Part shown: piece by piece, positions 54,022-63,229 of the stretch
Layout of the letters: every line of letters begins with the position of its first letter
Numbering within the stretch: the stretch's first letter is position 1
The notes under the pieces: model-generated
Databases searched by the model: none
What the model saw: the letters and a program-made list of their open reading frames with translations, nothing else
Told to the model about the DNA's origin: nothing
Position numbers and translations under genes: made by a program
NCBI GenBank assembly: GCA_017623435.1
Contig: JAGAPD010000019.1
Coordinates: forward strand, 22,410 to 86,409
Direction of reading: 5' to 3'
DNA: 64,000 bases
Source: Clostridia bacterium
GTDB lineage: Bacteria > Bacillota > Clostridia > Christensenellales > Pumilibacteraceae

Positions 54022-55634
54022 TACTTTTTGTAGCTGTCTTTAAGCGACACGATTTGGTTAAACTCGCCCGTCTTGGGATCGCGACAGAAATAACCCTGTC
54101 GCATAAACTGGAACGCTTTAAGAGGCTGTACGCCGATAAGCGATTTTTCCACTTTACTATTAAGCTTAACGCGAGAGTTAGGGTTAAGTCTTTCCGAGAA
54201 ATCTTCGTGCACACCGTCATAGGGAAGAAGGAGGCTTTCGTACAAATTGACGGTAACGTCCCCTGCCGTTTGCGCGTCAACCCAATGAATTACGCCCTTT
54301 GCTTTAACGGCGGAATTGTCCTGACCGGACTTCGTTCCTTCAATAAGCGTTGCGTAAACGCGTACCACTTCTCCGTTCTCCTCGTCGTAGCCCGTACAGT
54401 TTACGATATACGCGCCCTTAAGACGGATATTCGCGCCCACGGTCATTCTCTTGTACTTAGGCGGAGGAACGACTGCGAAGTCGTCACGCTCAATATACAC
54501 TCTCTTGGAGAAAGGCACTTGTCTCGTGCCCTTGCTCTCGTCCTGAGGATTATTCTCAATTTCAAGCGTTTCGCTATAATCGTCAGGAAGATTCGTAATA
54601 ACCAGTTCAAGCGGATTGAGTACCGCCATTACTCTGTCAGCGGTAATATTAAGCTCGTCACGGATACAGCTTTCAAGCTGAGCGTACTCAACCTCGCTGT
54701 TCGCTTTCGCCACGCCTATTCTTTCGCAGAATTCACGAACGGCAGTAGGCGTATAACCGCGACGACGAAGCCCTGCAATCGTAGGCATACGCGGATCGTC
54801 CCAGCCGTCAACGAAGCCTTCGTCAACGAGCTTTTTAAGGTATCTCTTACTCATAATCGTGCGCTCGAGGTTAAGTCGCGCGAACTCGTACTGATGAGGG
54901 GGATTTTCAAACTCACCCTCGGTAAGCACCCAGTCGTAAAGGGGACGGTGATCCTCGAATTCAAGCGTACAAATGGAGTGCGTAATACCCTCGACCGCGT
55001 CCTCGATAGGATGCGCGAAGTCGTACATAGGATAGATACACCACTTATCGCCCTGACGGTGATGAGTTGCCTTTAACACGCGGTAAATAATGGGATCGCG
55101 CATATTGATGTTAGGCGACGCCATATCGATTTTTGCACGGAGAACGAGCGCGCCGTCGGCAATCTTGCCTGCTCTCATGTCCTCAAAAAGCGCCAGGCTC
55201 TCTTCAATAGGACGGTTGCGGTTTGCGCTCTCAACGCCCGGCTCGGTAAGAGTACCACGCATAGCGCGCATTTGCTCGGGCGTGATATCGTCAACGTACG
55301 CCTTGCCCTTTTTGATAAGCTTAACCGCCGTTTCGTACATCACGTCAAAGTAGTCGGACGCGTAGTAAACGTCACCCTTCCAGCCCAGCCACTCAACGTC
55401 GCCGATAATGGAACGAACGAATTCGTCGTCCTCTTTAACGGGGTTGGTGTCGTCAAAACGCAAGTTGCACTTTCCGTTGTACTTTACGGCAGTACCGTAA
55501 TAGTTAAGACAGATTGCTTTTGCGTGACCGATATGAAGGTAGCCGTTAGGCTCGGGCGGAAAACGGGTAATGATTTCGCTTACTTTGCCTTCGGCAAGGT
55601 CTTTTTCGATAATTTCTTCAATAAAGTTAGCCAT
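54021..55634 (-). CDS. glnS: glutaminyl-tRNA synthetase
   Basis: 537 residues from the ATG at 55634 (GGAG). Class I motifs: [20 protein letters not shown] (HIGH, about 25-44) and [11 protein letters not shown] (KMSKS-type, about 258). [15 protein letters not shown] motif [20 protein letters not shown] near 213 marks the GlnRS/GluRS family, and the C-terminal anticodon-binding beta barrel is complete. GlnRS rather than the GluRS-GatCAB route charges tRNA-Gln, which is less common in Firmicutes. Confidence 0.93.
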   Translation of the reverse strand: MANFIEEIIEKDLAEGKVSEIITRFPPEPNGYLHIGHAKAICLNYYGTAVKYNGKCNLRFDDTNPVKEDDEFVRSIIGDVEWLGWKGDVYYASDYFDVMYETAVKLIKKGKAYVDDITPEQMRAMRGTLTEPGVESANRNRPIEESLALFEDMRAGKIADGALVLRAKIDMASPNINMRDPIIYRVLKATHHRQGDKWCIYPMYDFAHPIEDAVEGITHSICTLEFEDHRPLYDWVLTEGEFENPPHQYEFARLNLERTIMSKRYLKKLVDEGFVDGWDDPRMPTIAGLRRRGYTPTAVREFCERIGVAKANSEVEYAQLESCIRDELNITADRVMAVLNPLELVITNLPDDYSETLEIENNPQDESKGTRQVPFSKRVYIERDDFAVVPPPKYKRMTVGANIRLKGAYIVNCTGYDEENGEVVRVYATLIEGTKSGQDNSAVKAKGVIHWVDAQTAGDVTVNLYESLLLPYDGVHEDFSERLNPNSRVKLNSKVEKSLIGVQPLKAFQFMRQGYFCRDPKTGEFNQIVSLKDSYKK

Positions 55635-55651
55635 ATTTTCTCCGTAACAGA

Positions 55652-55981
55652 TTAGTGTGAACAATGTCCTTCGCAAGTGCCCGAAAAATTGATTTCAAGC
55701 TTGCCTGCTCTCATAGTGCCGTCGTCCTGCTTTTTAAAGCCAAGTCGTTCAAAGCGAGGCTCGTAAAAAGCGACCTTTACTTCGTCGAACTTGTCGCGAA
55801 GCAAGAATACGAGCGAACGCAAAGTGAACTCGGAGTACAATAAACTTACTCTCTCGTCAGCGTACGTAAAGGAAAGAATAGTGTTTTCCTTTACCGTGGC
55901 GTTTCCTATCTCTTTTCCGTCGTCACGCAGTACGTACACGGAAAATCCGTTTTCACTTTTTTCGCAAGAGAATTTTAACAT
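55652..55981 (-). CDS. small protein of unknown function upstream of glnS
   Basis: 109 residues; first gene of the glnS-HAD-alaS operon, with SD AAAGGA and a perfect -35. The middle ([20 protein letters not shown], then [20 protein letters not shown]) is reminiscent of the acetyl-CoA-binding half of GNAT acetyltransferases but too short for a whole domain. It ends in a Cys/His tail, GTCEGHCSH, which could bind a metal. I do not recognise a family. Confidence 0.6.
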   Translation of the reverse strand: MLKFSCEKSENGFSVYVLRDDGKEIGNATVKENTILSFTYADERVSLLYSEFTLRSLVFLLRDKFDEVKVAFYEPRFERLGFKKQDDGTMRAGKLEINFSGTCEGHCSH

Positions 55982-55999
55982 AGTTATATCCTTTGTTAT

Positions 56000-56028
56000 A
56001 TTTTAATATCAGTAGCAATTTTTGTCAA
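56000..56028 (-). promoter_or_regulatory. promoter of the small gene-glnS-HAD-alaS operon
   Basis: Minus-strand TTGACA (56023-56028), 17 bp, TAAAAT (56000-56005). Confidence 0.75.
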
Positions 56029-56073
56029 TTATTTACCTACGGTAAAGGGGTAAAAATTTACCTTTTTGCGCCC

Positions 56074-58269
56074 TTAACCGAACAAAAGTCGCGCGTTTTG
56101 GTATTCTTTTATCAGTAAATCGCACAAAAGCGAATACCTCGTTGCGATATAATCGTTGTCCACCATACGCTTGACGTTATAAGTGTCGCCTATAAGCACG
56201 ACCATTTTTTTAGCGCGCGTTATGGCGGTATATAGCAAGTTTCTGGTCATAATCATCGGTCCGCCTGCCGTTATGGGAAGGACGACCGCGTCAAATTCGC
56301 TACCCTGACTTTTGTGCACGGTGATAGCGTAAGCAAGCACGAGCTGGTTAAAAATATCGGGGGTGTAAACGGCTTGCCTACCGTCCTCAAAAAGCACGGT
56401 CATTTCGTTCTTTTCGTTGCTGATATTGATAATCTCGCCTATGTCGCCGTTAAACACGCCTAACCCCTCGCGGTAAGTGTATCCCACCGTTATTTTCCAT
56501 TCAAGGTCGTAGTTGTTTACGACGTGCATAACCTTATCACCCTCGTGATAAGTGTAATCCTCGTGCATCAAACTCTTTTGCCCGTCTGGGTTGAGCTTGT
56601 TTTGGAGCAAAATATTGACGTTGATTGCACCTGCCGGTCCGTTTTTCATCGGACAAAGCACTTGCACGCGGCGTGGATCAACTCCTATAAACTTCGCACT
56701 ACGCTCCACCATATCAACCGTTTTTTGCGCGACTGCTATGCTATCACGGGCGTTTAGGTAGAAAAAGTCCTTGTCCTTGACGTCTAACACGGGCATTTCG
56801 CCACGGTTTACCGCGTGCGCGTTGGTTACTATCAGACTTTCCTGCGCCTGACGGTAGATGTGCGTTAAGTTGACCGTAGGCACTACACCCGAGCGCATTA
56901 CGTCCGCCAGCACGTTGCCTGCGCCTACGCTGGGAAGCTGGTCCTTATCGCCCACGAGCACGAGCCTTGCGCCCGACGGAATTTTTTTAAGGAGCGCGTC
57001 AAAAAGGAAAATATCCACCATTGAAAATTCGTCGATAATAAATACGTCGCTATAAAGCTTTTCGTCCGAATTCCAGCCTGCTCCCGAGCCTAATCCGCAA
57101 GCGCGGTGAATAGTGCTTGCGTCACGCCCCGTCGCCTCGTTCATGCGTTTTGCCGCACGTCCCGTAGGTGCCATAAGCGTAATCTTTTTGTTCAGTTTTT
57201 CGAACAAGTCGATGATGCATTTTATTATGGTAGTTTTACCCGTACCCGGTCCGCCCGTCACGACCACGACGCCCGAATTAAAGGCGCTCTCGACCGCATC
57301 TTTTTGCGTGGGATGAAGGGTAATATTATTGATTTTTTCGTAGTGGGCAATATCGCCCGTAACGTCGTAAGCGGTAGCGTCAGCGCTTATAACGAGCTTA
57401 CTCAAAAGCACGGCTACGTTCTTCTCACAATGAAAAACGGAGGGTAACGTTAGTAGCCGTTCGTCGTTTTGCTCCACTTCGCGCAGGCGTCGTTCGATAA
57501 GCATATCTTCAACGACCGACTCCACTTTTTCCTCTTCCACACCCAAAAGTCTGGTCGACTCAGCGATAGTTATTCCCTTTGGATAACACGTGTTTCCGCT
57601 CTTATTTACGCTCTCTTTCAAAACGTAAATAATGCCTGCGCCGATACGGAATTCGCTGTCCTTTTCAATGCCCGTTTTGGTTGCAATTCTGTCCGCCGTT
57701 ATAAAGCCTATTCCGTCAACGTCCTCAACAAGACGGTAGGGATTTTTGGTAATAACCTCTTCCGTTTCGTCACCGTAAACTTTGTAAATTTTCATTGCCG
57801 TTCCAAGCGGAATATCAAAGCTTTGGAGCGTCATTATCGCGTCCTGCATAGCCTTGATTTCGCTATAAGCGGCGGCAATTTCGCCAGCGCGTTGCTTGCT
57901 GATTCCCTTAACCTCGGCAAGTCTATGAGGCGCGTTTTCAATAACGGAGAAAGTATTTTCGCCAAACAGCGAAACGATACGTAGCGCTAAAACGGGGCCT
58001 ATTCCGTGAATAAGTCCGCTACCCAAATATCGCACGATTCCGTCAATTCCGCTGGGCCGACAAATACTGCATTTTTCCACCTTAAACTGCCTGCCGTAAC
58101 GCTTATGGACGATATAACTACCCAAAAGCTCTACGGTCTGACCTTCGACGACAGGCGGAAAAACGCCCGTGGCTATCACGGGCTCTCCCTCGACGTCAAG
58201 CACGACTATGGTAAATCCGTTTTCTTCGTTGCGAAAGCGGATTTCGTCTATGTCGCCTCTTATCGTCAC
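56074..58269 (-). CDS. recD2: RecD2-type ATP-dependent 5'-3' DNA helicase
   Basis: 731 residues from a GTG that overlaps the metK stop by GTGA. The N-terminal OB-like region and a helix-hairpin-helix area (about 85-210: [50 protein letters not shown]) distinguish RecD2 from RecBCD RecD. Superfamily 1 helicase motifs: Walker [18 protein letters not shown] (about 335), [19 protein letters not shown] (about 408), [20 protein letters not shown] (about 436) and [15 protein letters not shown] near 640. Works in DNA repair independently of RecBC. Confidence 0.94.
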   Translation of the reverse strand: MTIRGDIDEIRFRNEENGFTIVVLDVEGEPVIATGVFPPVVEGQTVELLGSYIVHKRYGRQFKVEKCSICRPSGIDGIVRYLGSGLIHGIGPVLALRIVSLFGENTFSVIENAPHRLAEVKGISKQRAGEIAAAYSEIKAMQDAIMTLQSFDIPLGTAMKIYKVYGDETEEVITKNPYRLVEDVDGIGFITADRIATKTGIEKDSEFRIGAGIIYVLKESVNKSGNTCYPKGITIAESTRLLGVEEEKVESVVEDMLIERRLREVEQNDERLLTLPSVFHCEKNVAVLLSKLVISADATAYDVTGDIAHYEKINNITLHPTQKDAVESAFNSGVVVVTGGPGTGKTTIIKCIIDLFEKLNKKITLMAPTGRAAKRMNEATGRDASTIHRACGLGSGAGWNSDEKLYSDVFIIDEFSMVDIFLFDALLKKIPSGARLVLVGDKDQLPSVGAGNVLADVMRSGVVPTVNLTHIYRQAQESLIVTNAHAVNRGEMPVLDVKDKDFFYLNARDSIAVAQKTVDMVERSAKFIGVDPRRVQVLCPMKNGPAGAINVNILLQNKLNPDGQKSLMHEDYTYHEGDKVMHVVNNYDLEWKITVGYTYREGLGVFNGDIGEIINISNEKNEMTVLFEDGRQAVYTPDIFNQLVLAYAITVHKSQGSEFDAVVLPITAGGPMIMTRNLLYTAITRAKKMVVLIGDTYNVKRMVDNDYIATRYSLLCDLLIKEYQNARLLFG

Positions 58270-59450
58270 TTATTTATCACCTGTTTAAGCTCGTCCACTC
58301 TATCCAACTTTTCCCAAGCAAAATCGGGATTACCGAAGTGACCGTACGCTGCCGTTTGCGAATAAACGGGGCGACGAAGGTCGAGCTGGGAAATGATGGA
58401 ATAAGGACGGAAGTCGAATACTTTTTTAATAGCGGACAAAATGCTATCGTCCGAATATTTGCCCGTGCCGAAAGTATCAATGCATAGCGAAACGGGGTTT
58501 GCTTTACCGATAGCGTAAGCAACCTGAAGCTGAATTCTGTCAGCAAGACCGGCGGCAACCACGTTCTTGCAAACGTAACGTGCGTAGTAACAAGCCGAAC
58601 GGTCAACCTTCGTGGGATCTTTTCCCGAGAAAGCTCCACCACCGTGAGGACACATTCCGCCGTAGGTGTCAACGATAATCTTTCTGCCCGTAAGTCCGCT
58701 GTCGCCCTGAGGACCGCCGATAACGAACTTGCCCGTGGGGTTAACGTAGAACTTGGTTTCAGCCGTCAAAAGCTGAGCAGGAATAACCGCCTTGATTACC
58801 TTTTCAATAACAGTCTTTTCAAGTTCAGCGTGGCTGACGGCATCGGAGTGCTGGGTGGAAACTACTACCGTGTCCACGTAAGAAGGCACGCCGTCCACGT
58901 AAGCAACGGTAACCTGCGCTTTTCCGTCGGGACGGAAGAAGTCCACTTCGCCGGCTTTTCTCACGTCGGTAAGCTTTTTAGTAAGCTTATGCGCGAGCGT
59001 GATGGGAAGGGGCATAAGCTCCTCCGTTTCACGGCACGCGTAACCAAACATCATACCTTGGTCGCCTGCGCCTATCTCGTCGGCAATATCGCTTTGACCG
59101 TCGCGCGCCTCAATGGCTTTGTCAACGCCCATAGCAATGTCGCTCGACTGCTCGTCAATAGTGGTTAGCACGGCGCAAGTTTTGTAGTCAAAACCGTAGC
59201 TTGCGTCCGTATATCCGATTTCCTTTACGGTTTCGCGTACGATTTTGGGAATATCAATATATCCTGCGGTGGTAAACTCGCCCATAACCATAACGAGTCC
59301 CGTCGTACAGCACGTCTCGCACGCAATACGACTATTAGGGTCAAGCGCAAGCGCCGCGTCCAAAATACTGTCCGAAATCTTGTCACACACCTTGTCGGGA
59401 TGACCTTCGGTTACCGATTCGCTGGAAAATAATACAACGTTCTTACTCAT
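58266..59450 (-). CDS. metK: S-adenosylmethionine synthetase
   Basis: 394 residues. ATP and metal motifs: [20 protein letters not shown] (9-28), [12 protein letters not shown] (about 120; the family hexapeptide GAGDQG), and the P-loop-like [17 protein letters not shown] (about 268). Makes SAM from methionine and ATP. Start preceded by AAAGGAG. Two upstream control regions exist: a SAM-I riboswitch at 59681-59773 and an independent promoter at 59498-59527. Confidence 0.97.
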   Translation of the reverse strand: MSKNVVLFSSESVTEGHPDKVCDKISDSILDAALALDPNSRIACETCCTTGLVMVMGEFTTAGYIDIPKIVRETVKEIGYTDASYGFDYKTCAVLTTIDEQSSDIAMGVDKAIEARDGQSDIADEIGAGDQGMMFGYACRETEELMPLPITLAHKLTKKLTDVRKAGEVDFFRPDGKAQVTVAYVDGVPSYVDTVVVSTQHSDAVSHAELEKTVIEKVIKAVIPAQLLTAETKFYVNPTGKFVIGGPQGDSGLTGRKIIVDTYGGMCPHGGGAFSGKDPTKVDRSACYYARYVCKNVVAAGLADRIQLQVAYAIGKANPVSLCIDTFGTGKYSDDSILSAIKKVFDFRPYSIISQLDLRRPVYSQTAAYGHFGNPDFAWEKLDRVDELKQVINK

Positions 59451-59467
59451 AAAAACTCCTTTCGCCC

Positions 59468-59527
59468 GTCCACCTATGGTGGACGCGTATCTAAATTATT
59501 ATACCATAAGATTACCGCTCTTGTCAA
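59468..59527 (-). promoter_or_regulatory. independent metK promoter and leader hairpin
   Basis: Minus-strand TTGACA (59522-59527), 18 bp, TATAAT (59498-59503). The short leader contains a perfect hairpin GTCCACC-ATA-GGTGGAC (59468-59484) directly before the ribosome site. This promoter lies downstream of the riboswitch terminator. Confidence 0.8.
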
Positions 59528-59569
59528 TTCTTTCAGTAAAACGACGTCACAATTATCGCGCCAGATTCC

Positions 59570-59626
59570 AAACGGCAAACCGCCGTTTGCCCTTCGGGTT
59601 CGACTTCGCTCAGAATGACGGCGCAC
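59570..59626. repeat. dispersed repeat between riboswitch and metK
   Basis: AAACGGC-loop-GCCGTTT plus GCCCTTCGGG and TTCGACT at 59570-59604 recur at 63606-63639. The following TCGCTCAGAATGACGGCGCA resembles the GATTCT/AGAATG element seen at 37555. Confidence 0.75.
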
Positions 59627-59640
59627 AAACGCAACGCAAC

Positions 59641-59670
59641 AAAAAGAAAAACCCGTCGCGCAGACGGGCT
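59641..59670 (-). terminator. riboswitch-controlled terminator
   Basis: Minus-strand GCCCGTC-TGCGC-GACGGGT followed by TTTTCTTTTT, 11 nt past the riboswitch P1. Confidence 0.85.
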
Positions 59671-59680
59671 AGCTACTATA

Positions 59681-59773
59681 TAATCCCATCTGTCCAAGCG
59701 TTAGCACCTTTTCTTGCGAGAGGTTGCTGTGTAGTCATAGGGCTTGTCCCTCGTACACTCTTTATGGTGATTA
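59681..59773 (-). ncRNA. SAM-I (S-box) riboswitch
   Basis: On the minus strand the S-box core is clear: AAAGAGTGTACGAGGGACAA, GCCCTATGACTACACAGCAA then CC, AAAAGGTGCTAACGCTTGG and ACAGATGGG. P1 pairs TAATC(A)CCAT with ATGGGATTA, with one bulged A. Binding of SAM should stabilise P1 and allow the terminator at 59641-59670. It points to metK but is 230 bp away from it. Confidence 0.92.
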
Positions 59774-59774
59774 C

Positions 59775-59803
59775 ATTATACCGCGATTGCGCAGTTTTGT
59801 CAA
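59775..59803 (-). promoter_or_regulatory. promoter of the SAM riboswitch transcript
   Basis: Minus-strand TTGACA (59798-59803), 17 bp, TATAAT (59775-59780), directly before P1. Confidence 0.85.
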
Positions 59804-59923
59804 TTATTTACGCGCCACTATTTCAATTATATTTTGGAATCAAAAAAGCACGAAACGGGCGTATTTTGAGGCTTAATCGCGAATAAATCTAACAAATCAT
59901 TAAAAATTCCGCACACAAGACTA

Positions 59924-59952
59924 TTGCTTTTTGAAAAAACTTGTGCTATAAT
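59924..59952 (+). promoter_or_regulatory. promoter of the GH4 gene
   Basis: TTGCTT (59924-59929), 17 bp, TATAAT (59947-59952), 38 nt before the ATG. Confidence 0.65.
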
Positions 59953-59990
59953 CAAATTACGATCAAACAAAAAACATTTGGAGGTAAAAG

Positions 59991-61286
59991 ATGAAAATTG
60001 CTTTCTTGGGCGCAGGCTCGACCGTGTTCGCCCGTAACGTACTTGGCGACTGCTTGCTCAGCGACCAGTTGCCCGATTTTGAAATCGCGCTTTACGACAT
60101 TGACGAAGAGCGTCTTAACGAGTCGTATATCGTTATTAGCGCGCTCCGTGACAAGTATAAACCCTGCGTAAAGGTAGAAAAATTCCTTGACGCGCGTGAA
60201 GCGTTCAAAAACGCTGACTATATTATCAACGCTATTCAGGTAGGCGGATACGATCCGTGCACGATCACCGACTTTGAAATACCCAAAAAGTACGGTCTTC
60301 GTCAAACGATCGCGGACACGCTGGGTATCGGCGGTATTTTCCGCGGTCTTCGTACCATTGCCGTTATGGAAGAATACGCGCGCATTATGGAAGAAGTTTG
60401 TCCTAACGTTCTTTTCCTTAACTACGTTAACCCCATGGCTATCATCACGGGTTATATGCAAAGATACACGAAGATCAAAACGGTTGGTCTTTGCCACTCC
60501 GTTCAGGCGTGCGTGCCCTGTCTTGCGGAATGGTTGAGCATGCCCGAGCTTAAAGATACCGACTGGAAAATCGCAGGCATCAACCATATGGCTTGGCTTT
60601 TGGAAATCAAGGACAAGGCGGGCAACGACCTCTATCCTGCGATTAAGGCAAAATTCAACGAAGTGCGCCCCGCGAACGACCTCGTTCGTCTTGATATGAT
60701 GAACCGTTTCGGCTACTACAACACCGAAAGTAGCGAGCATACTGCCGAGTACCATCCCTACTACATCAAGGACAAGTATCCCGAGCTTATCGAAAAATAC
60801 AACGTTCCTCTTGACGAATATCCCCGTCGTTGCGTAAACCAGATTGAAGGCTGGAAAAAGCAATGGGAGGAAATTTACAACGGTGGCGAAATCACCAAAG
60901 AGCGTTCGCACGAATACGGCGCGCACATTATCGAGGCTTGCGAAACGGGTAATCCCTACCGCATCCACGGTAACGTTATCAACACCGGTCTTATCACTAA
61001 CCTCCCTGCAGACGCGTGCGTTGAAGTTCCCATCATGGTGGACAACAACGGTCTTAACCCCTGCTACGTTGGCGAACTTCCCACCCAGCTCGCTGCGCTC
61101 AACAACACGAACATTTCCGTTCAGCTTATGACCATTCAGGCAGCCGTTTCCAGAAAGAAAGAAGACGTTTATATGGCGGCTTACCTTGATCCCCACACCA
61201 AGGCTGAACTTTCTATGGACGACATAAAAGCGTTGTGCGACGATCTTTTCGAAGCGCATAAAGACTGGATGCCCGAATATAAGTAA
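59991..61286 (+). CDS. melA: GH4-family alpha-galactosidase/alpha-glucosidase
   Basis: 431 residues; SD GGAGGT. NAD-binding N-terminus KIAFLGAGSTVFARNVLGD (2-20) and the acidic YDIDEERLN (about 38). GH4 centre: NAIQVGGYDP (about 83), LGIGGIFRGLRTIAVMEEYA (about 111), NYVNPMAIITGYM (about 140) and GLCHSVQACVPCL (about 164), whose Cys and His bind the catalytic metal. The CHSVQ wording is typical of MelA-type alpha-galactosidases and related enzymes. Cleaves alpha-galactosides or glucuronides by an NAD-dependent redox mechanism in the cytoplasm; the sugar is inferred. Confidence 0.88.
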   Translation: MKIAFLGAGSTVFARNVLGDCLLSDQLPDFEIALYDIDEERLNESYIVISALRDKYKPCVKVEKFLDAREAFKNADYIINAIQVGGYDPCTITDFEIPKKYGLRQTIADTLGIGGIFRGLRTIAVMEEYARIMEEVCPNVLFLNYVNPMAIITGYMQRYTKIKTVGLCHSVQACVPCLAEWLSMPELKDTDWKIAGINHMAWLLEIKDKAGNDLYPAIKAKFNEVRPANDLVRLDMMNRFGYYNTESSEHTAEYHPYYIKDKYPELIEKYNVPLDEYPRRCVNQIEGWKKQWEEIYNGGEITKERSHEYGAHIIEACETGNPYRIHGNVINTGLITNLPADACVEVPIMVDNNGLNPCYVGELPTQLAALNNTNISVQLMTIQAAVSRKKEDVYMAAYLDPHTKAELSMDDIKALCDDLFEAHKDWMPEYK

Positions 61287-61291
61287 TATTA

Positions 61292-61328
61292 AAAACCGCT
61301 CCTTTTCGCTTGCATAAGGGGCGGTTTT
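61292..61328 (+). terminator. terminator of the GH4 gene
   Basis: AAAACCGC...GCGGTTTT with further G-C pairs inside; a promoter -35 lies in its loop. Confidence 0.7.
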
Positions 61329-61338
61329 GTATTATAAT
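61310..61338 (+). promoter_or_regulatory. putative GH43 promoter inside the GH4 terminator
   Basis: TTGCAT (61310-61315), 17 bp, TATAAT (61333-61338). It would give a 195-nt leader that includes the palindrome at 61383-61412. Confidence 0.5.
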
Positions 61339-61382
61339 GTAATTATCAGGGATTTTTGCCCCGTTTTTTGCCTGAAAAACGC

Positions 61383-61412
61383 AAAACAGAGCATAACGTA
61401 CCACGCCGTTTT
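61383..61412 (+). repeat. AC|GT-type 30-bp element in the GH43 leader
   Basis: Halves AAAACAGAGCATAAC and GTACCACGCCGTTTT, imperfectly complementary, followed by GACTTTTTTG. Could attenuate or be a remnant. Confidence 0.55.
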
Positions 61413-61540
61413 GACTTTTTTGCCTATTTTCACCGCAAAATTCAGTTTTTTCTACGGAACGAAAGTGGCTCGAATTCGTGTCAAGAACAGGCGCATACGT
61501 ACCCTCAAAAATTTAACCAAACACATAAGGACGGTAAAAA

Positions 61541-62446
61541 ATGATTATAACTGATATGACAAAAATCGGCGATCCTCAGGTCGTTCTTTACGAAGGTAAA
61601 TACTACTGCTACGCAACTAACTGCGACCATTACAGCACGGGATTTTGCGTTTGGGTGAGCGACGACCTCGAGCATTGGAGCGAGTCTATACCCTGCTTTG
61701 ACGCCATTTCCTACTGGGGCAAATCGCACTTCTGGGCGCCCGAGGTCGTATACCATAACGGCAAGTTTATTATGCACTACACCGCTATGAGTCGCGAGCT
61801 TAATTCTCTCCGCTTAGGCGTTGCAATCTCCGATTCCCCCACCGGTCCGTTCGTTGACGCACTCGGCAAGCCTATGTTCGACCTTGGCTACGCAACCATT
61901 GACGGCTCGGTACTTATTGACGAGACTGGCAACTATTTTTATTACTCGCGCGACTGCTCCGAAAACTTCGTTAACGATATACGCACCAGCCAAATCTATT
62001 GCGTAAAATTAAGCGACGACCTTACCACTCCTATCGGCGAACACGTGCTCGTTACTACCCCTACGCTCGACTTTGAAACGGTATCTCTTAATATGAATCC
62101 TCCGCACCTTTGGAACGAAGGACCGTGCGTTATGAAAGTGGGCGACAAGTACGTTATGAACTACTCGGCTAACTGCTACGCAACTAACGACTACGCCATC
62201 TGCGTGGCTACCGCCGATAATCCTTTTGGCCCGTGGACAAAGTCCGTCAATAACCCCGTCCTCTCTTGCAACAAAACGCTGTTTGGCTCAGGGCACAACG
62301 CCTTTTTCCGCGATAAAGAAGGAAACCTTTTGACTTCCTTCCATATCCAAACTAACCCTGACGCTCCCAGCGGAGACAGACGCACCGTAATAGGCAAAGT
62401 TACCTACTCAAACAAGAATAACGACATATTTGAAACGATTGAATAA
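61541..62446 (+). CDS. GH43-family glycoside hydrolase
   Basis: 301 residues, no signal peptide. The five-bladed propeller catalytic trio is visible: Asp in IGDPQVVL (about 10), Asp in TIDGSVLID (about 124) and Glu in LWNEGPCVM (about 191). FWAPEVVYHNGKFIMHYTAM near 64-83 is the standard second blade. Likely an arabinosidase or xylosidase acting on imported oligosaccharides, next to the GH4 gene. SD AAGGAC. Confidence 0.88.
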   Translation: MIITDMTKIGDPQVVLYEGKYYCYATNCDHYSTGFCVWVSDDLEHWSESIPCFDAISYWGKSHFWAPEVVYHNGKFIMHYTAMSRELNSLRLGVAISDSPTGPFVDALGKPMFDLGYATIDGSVLIDETGNYFYYSRDCSENFVNDIRTSQIYCVKLSDDLTTPIGEHVLVTTPTLDFETVSLNMNPPHLWNEGPCVMKVGDKYVMNYSANCYATNDYAICVATADNPFGPWTKSVNNPVLSCNKTLFGSGHNAFFRDKEGNLLTSFHIQTNPDAPSGDRRTVIGKVTYSNKNNDIFETIE

Positions 62447-62534
62447 ATGTTCAACTATTTCAAGTGGTCAAGAAATATCAATTTTTAACCTAAAAATCAC
62501 CAAAATCAACCCAAAATCATAACAAAACCACCAA

Positions 62535-62560
62535 AAAAGCGAGACAACCGTCTCGCTTTT
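62535..62560. terminator. bidirectional terminator
   Basis: AAAAGCGAGAC-AACC-GTCTCGCTTTT between the convergent GH43 and membrane-protein genes. Confidence 0.85.
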
Positions 62561-62568
62561 CTTTTTTA

Positions 62569-62922
62569 TTAATCATTTTGGGTTTTATCCTCGGCTTTTG
62601 ATTCTTTTATTCTTTCCATTTGTGATACGAGTTTTTTAAGGTAATAAATGTGCAATAATTTATACGAGCAAAGCACTTTTAACAAGGCAAAAGCAATCAA
62701 TCCAATTATAATACCACCCACGGTAAACCATATAACCACAGCACCGGATTCTGCCACACCCGTAGCACTAATTACATCCGAAAAGACAACTCCACAAACT
62801 ACTCCCAATATAGCAATAAGAGCGCCGATTATAGTCGGCCAAAAGTTATACCATTCAAATATACCGCCATTTTTCTTTACCACTTCTTCATCGTCTATAT
62901 TAAAATCAAACGTCTTTTTCAT
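62569..62922 (-). CDS. small two-helix membrane protein paired with an XRE regulator
   Basis: 117 residues; SD AAAGGAG. Hydrophilic start (KKTFDFNIDDEEVVKKNGG), two membrane helices (about 29-52 and 62-84), and a basic then acidic C-terminal tail (LVSQMERIKESKAEDKTQND). Not recognised. It is divergent from the XRE gene, and an operator copy fills the spacer of its promoter, so it is very probably the regulated partner. Confidence 0.7.
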   Translation of the reverse strand: MKKTFDFNIDDEEVVKKNGGIFEWYNFWPTIIGALIAILGVVCGVVFSDVISATGVAESGAVVIWFTVGGIIIGLIAFALLKVLCSYKLLHIYYLKKLVSQMERIKESKAEDKTQND

Positions 62923-62954
62923 AATTTTACACTCCTTTCTTTAATATTGTAAAA

Positions 62955-63010
62955 ATTATATCACACCGTTTGGTGTAAAGTCAATAATTTAACACCGTTT
63001 GGTGTAAAAT
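62955..63010. promoter_or_regulatory. divergent promoters with two identical operators
   Basis: The palindrome ACACC-GTTT-GGTGT occurs at 62963-62976 and 62992-63005, 29 bp apart, each followed by AAA. The first lies exactly between TTGACT (62979-62984) and TATAAT (62955-62960) of the leftward promoter (18-bp spacer). The second abuts the rightward -10 TAAAAT (63005-63010), which is 6 nt from the XRE ATG. Repression of both directions is expected. Confidence 0.8.
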
Positions 63011-63016
63011 AATATT

Positions 63017-63229
63017 ATGGATAATAAATATATGATCGCATTTGCGAAAAACTTAAAACAGCTTATAGGAGAAATGAGCGTATCGGAATTTGCACGGCGC
63101 GTTGATATTCCGCAACAAACAATTTCACGGTATTTACTGTGCCAACGTGAAATCACGCTTACCAACCTGTGCAAAATCGCAAACTATTTTGACGAAGATA
63201 TAGACGTATTATTAGATAGAAAAAATTAA
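63017..63229 (+). CDS. XRE-family transcriptional regulator
   Basis: 70 residues, a single helix-turn-helix: SVSEFARRVDIPQQTISRYL (about 22-41) and CKIANYFDEDIDVLLDRK at the end. No Shine-Dalgarno; start 6 nt after a -10 box. Probably represses itself and the divergent membrane gene through the two ACACCGTTTGGTGT sites. Confidence 0.85.
   Translation: MDNKYMIAFAKNLKQLIGEMSVSEFARRVDIPQQTISRYLLCQREITLTNLCKIANYFDEDIDVLLDRKN

Noticed and set aside
59952..61259. A 435-codon open frame antisense to the GH4 gene
   Set aside because: The sense strand has complete GH4 motifs, promoter and ribosome site. The antisense frame is a by-product of codon use and shows no family motifs.
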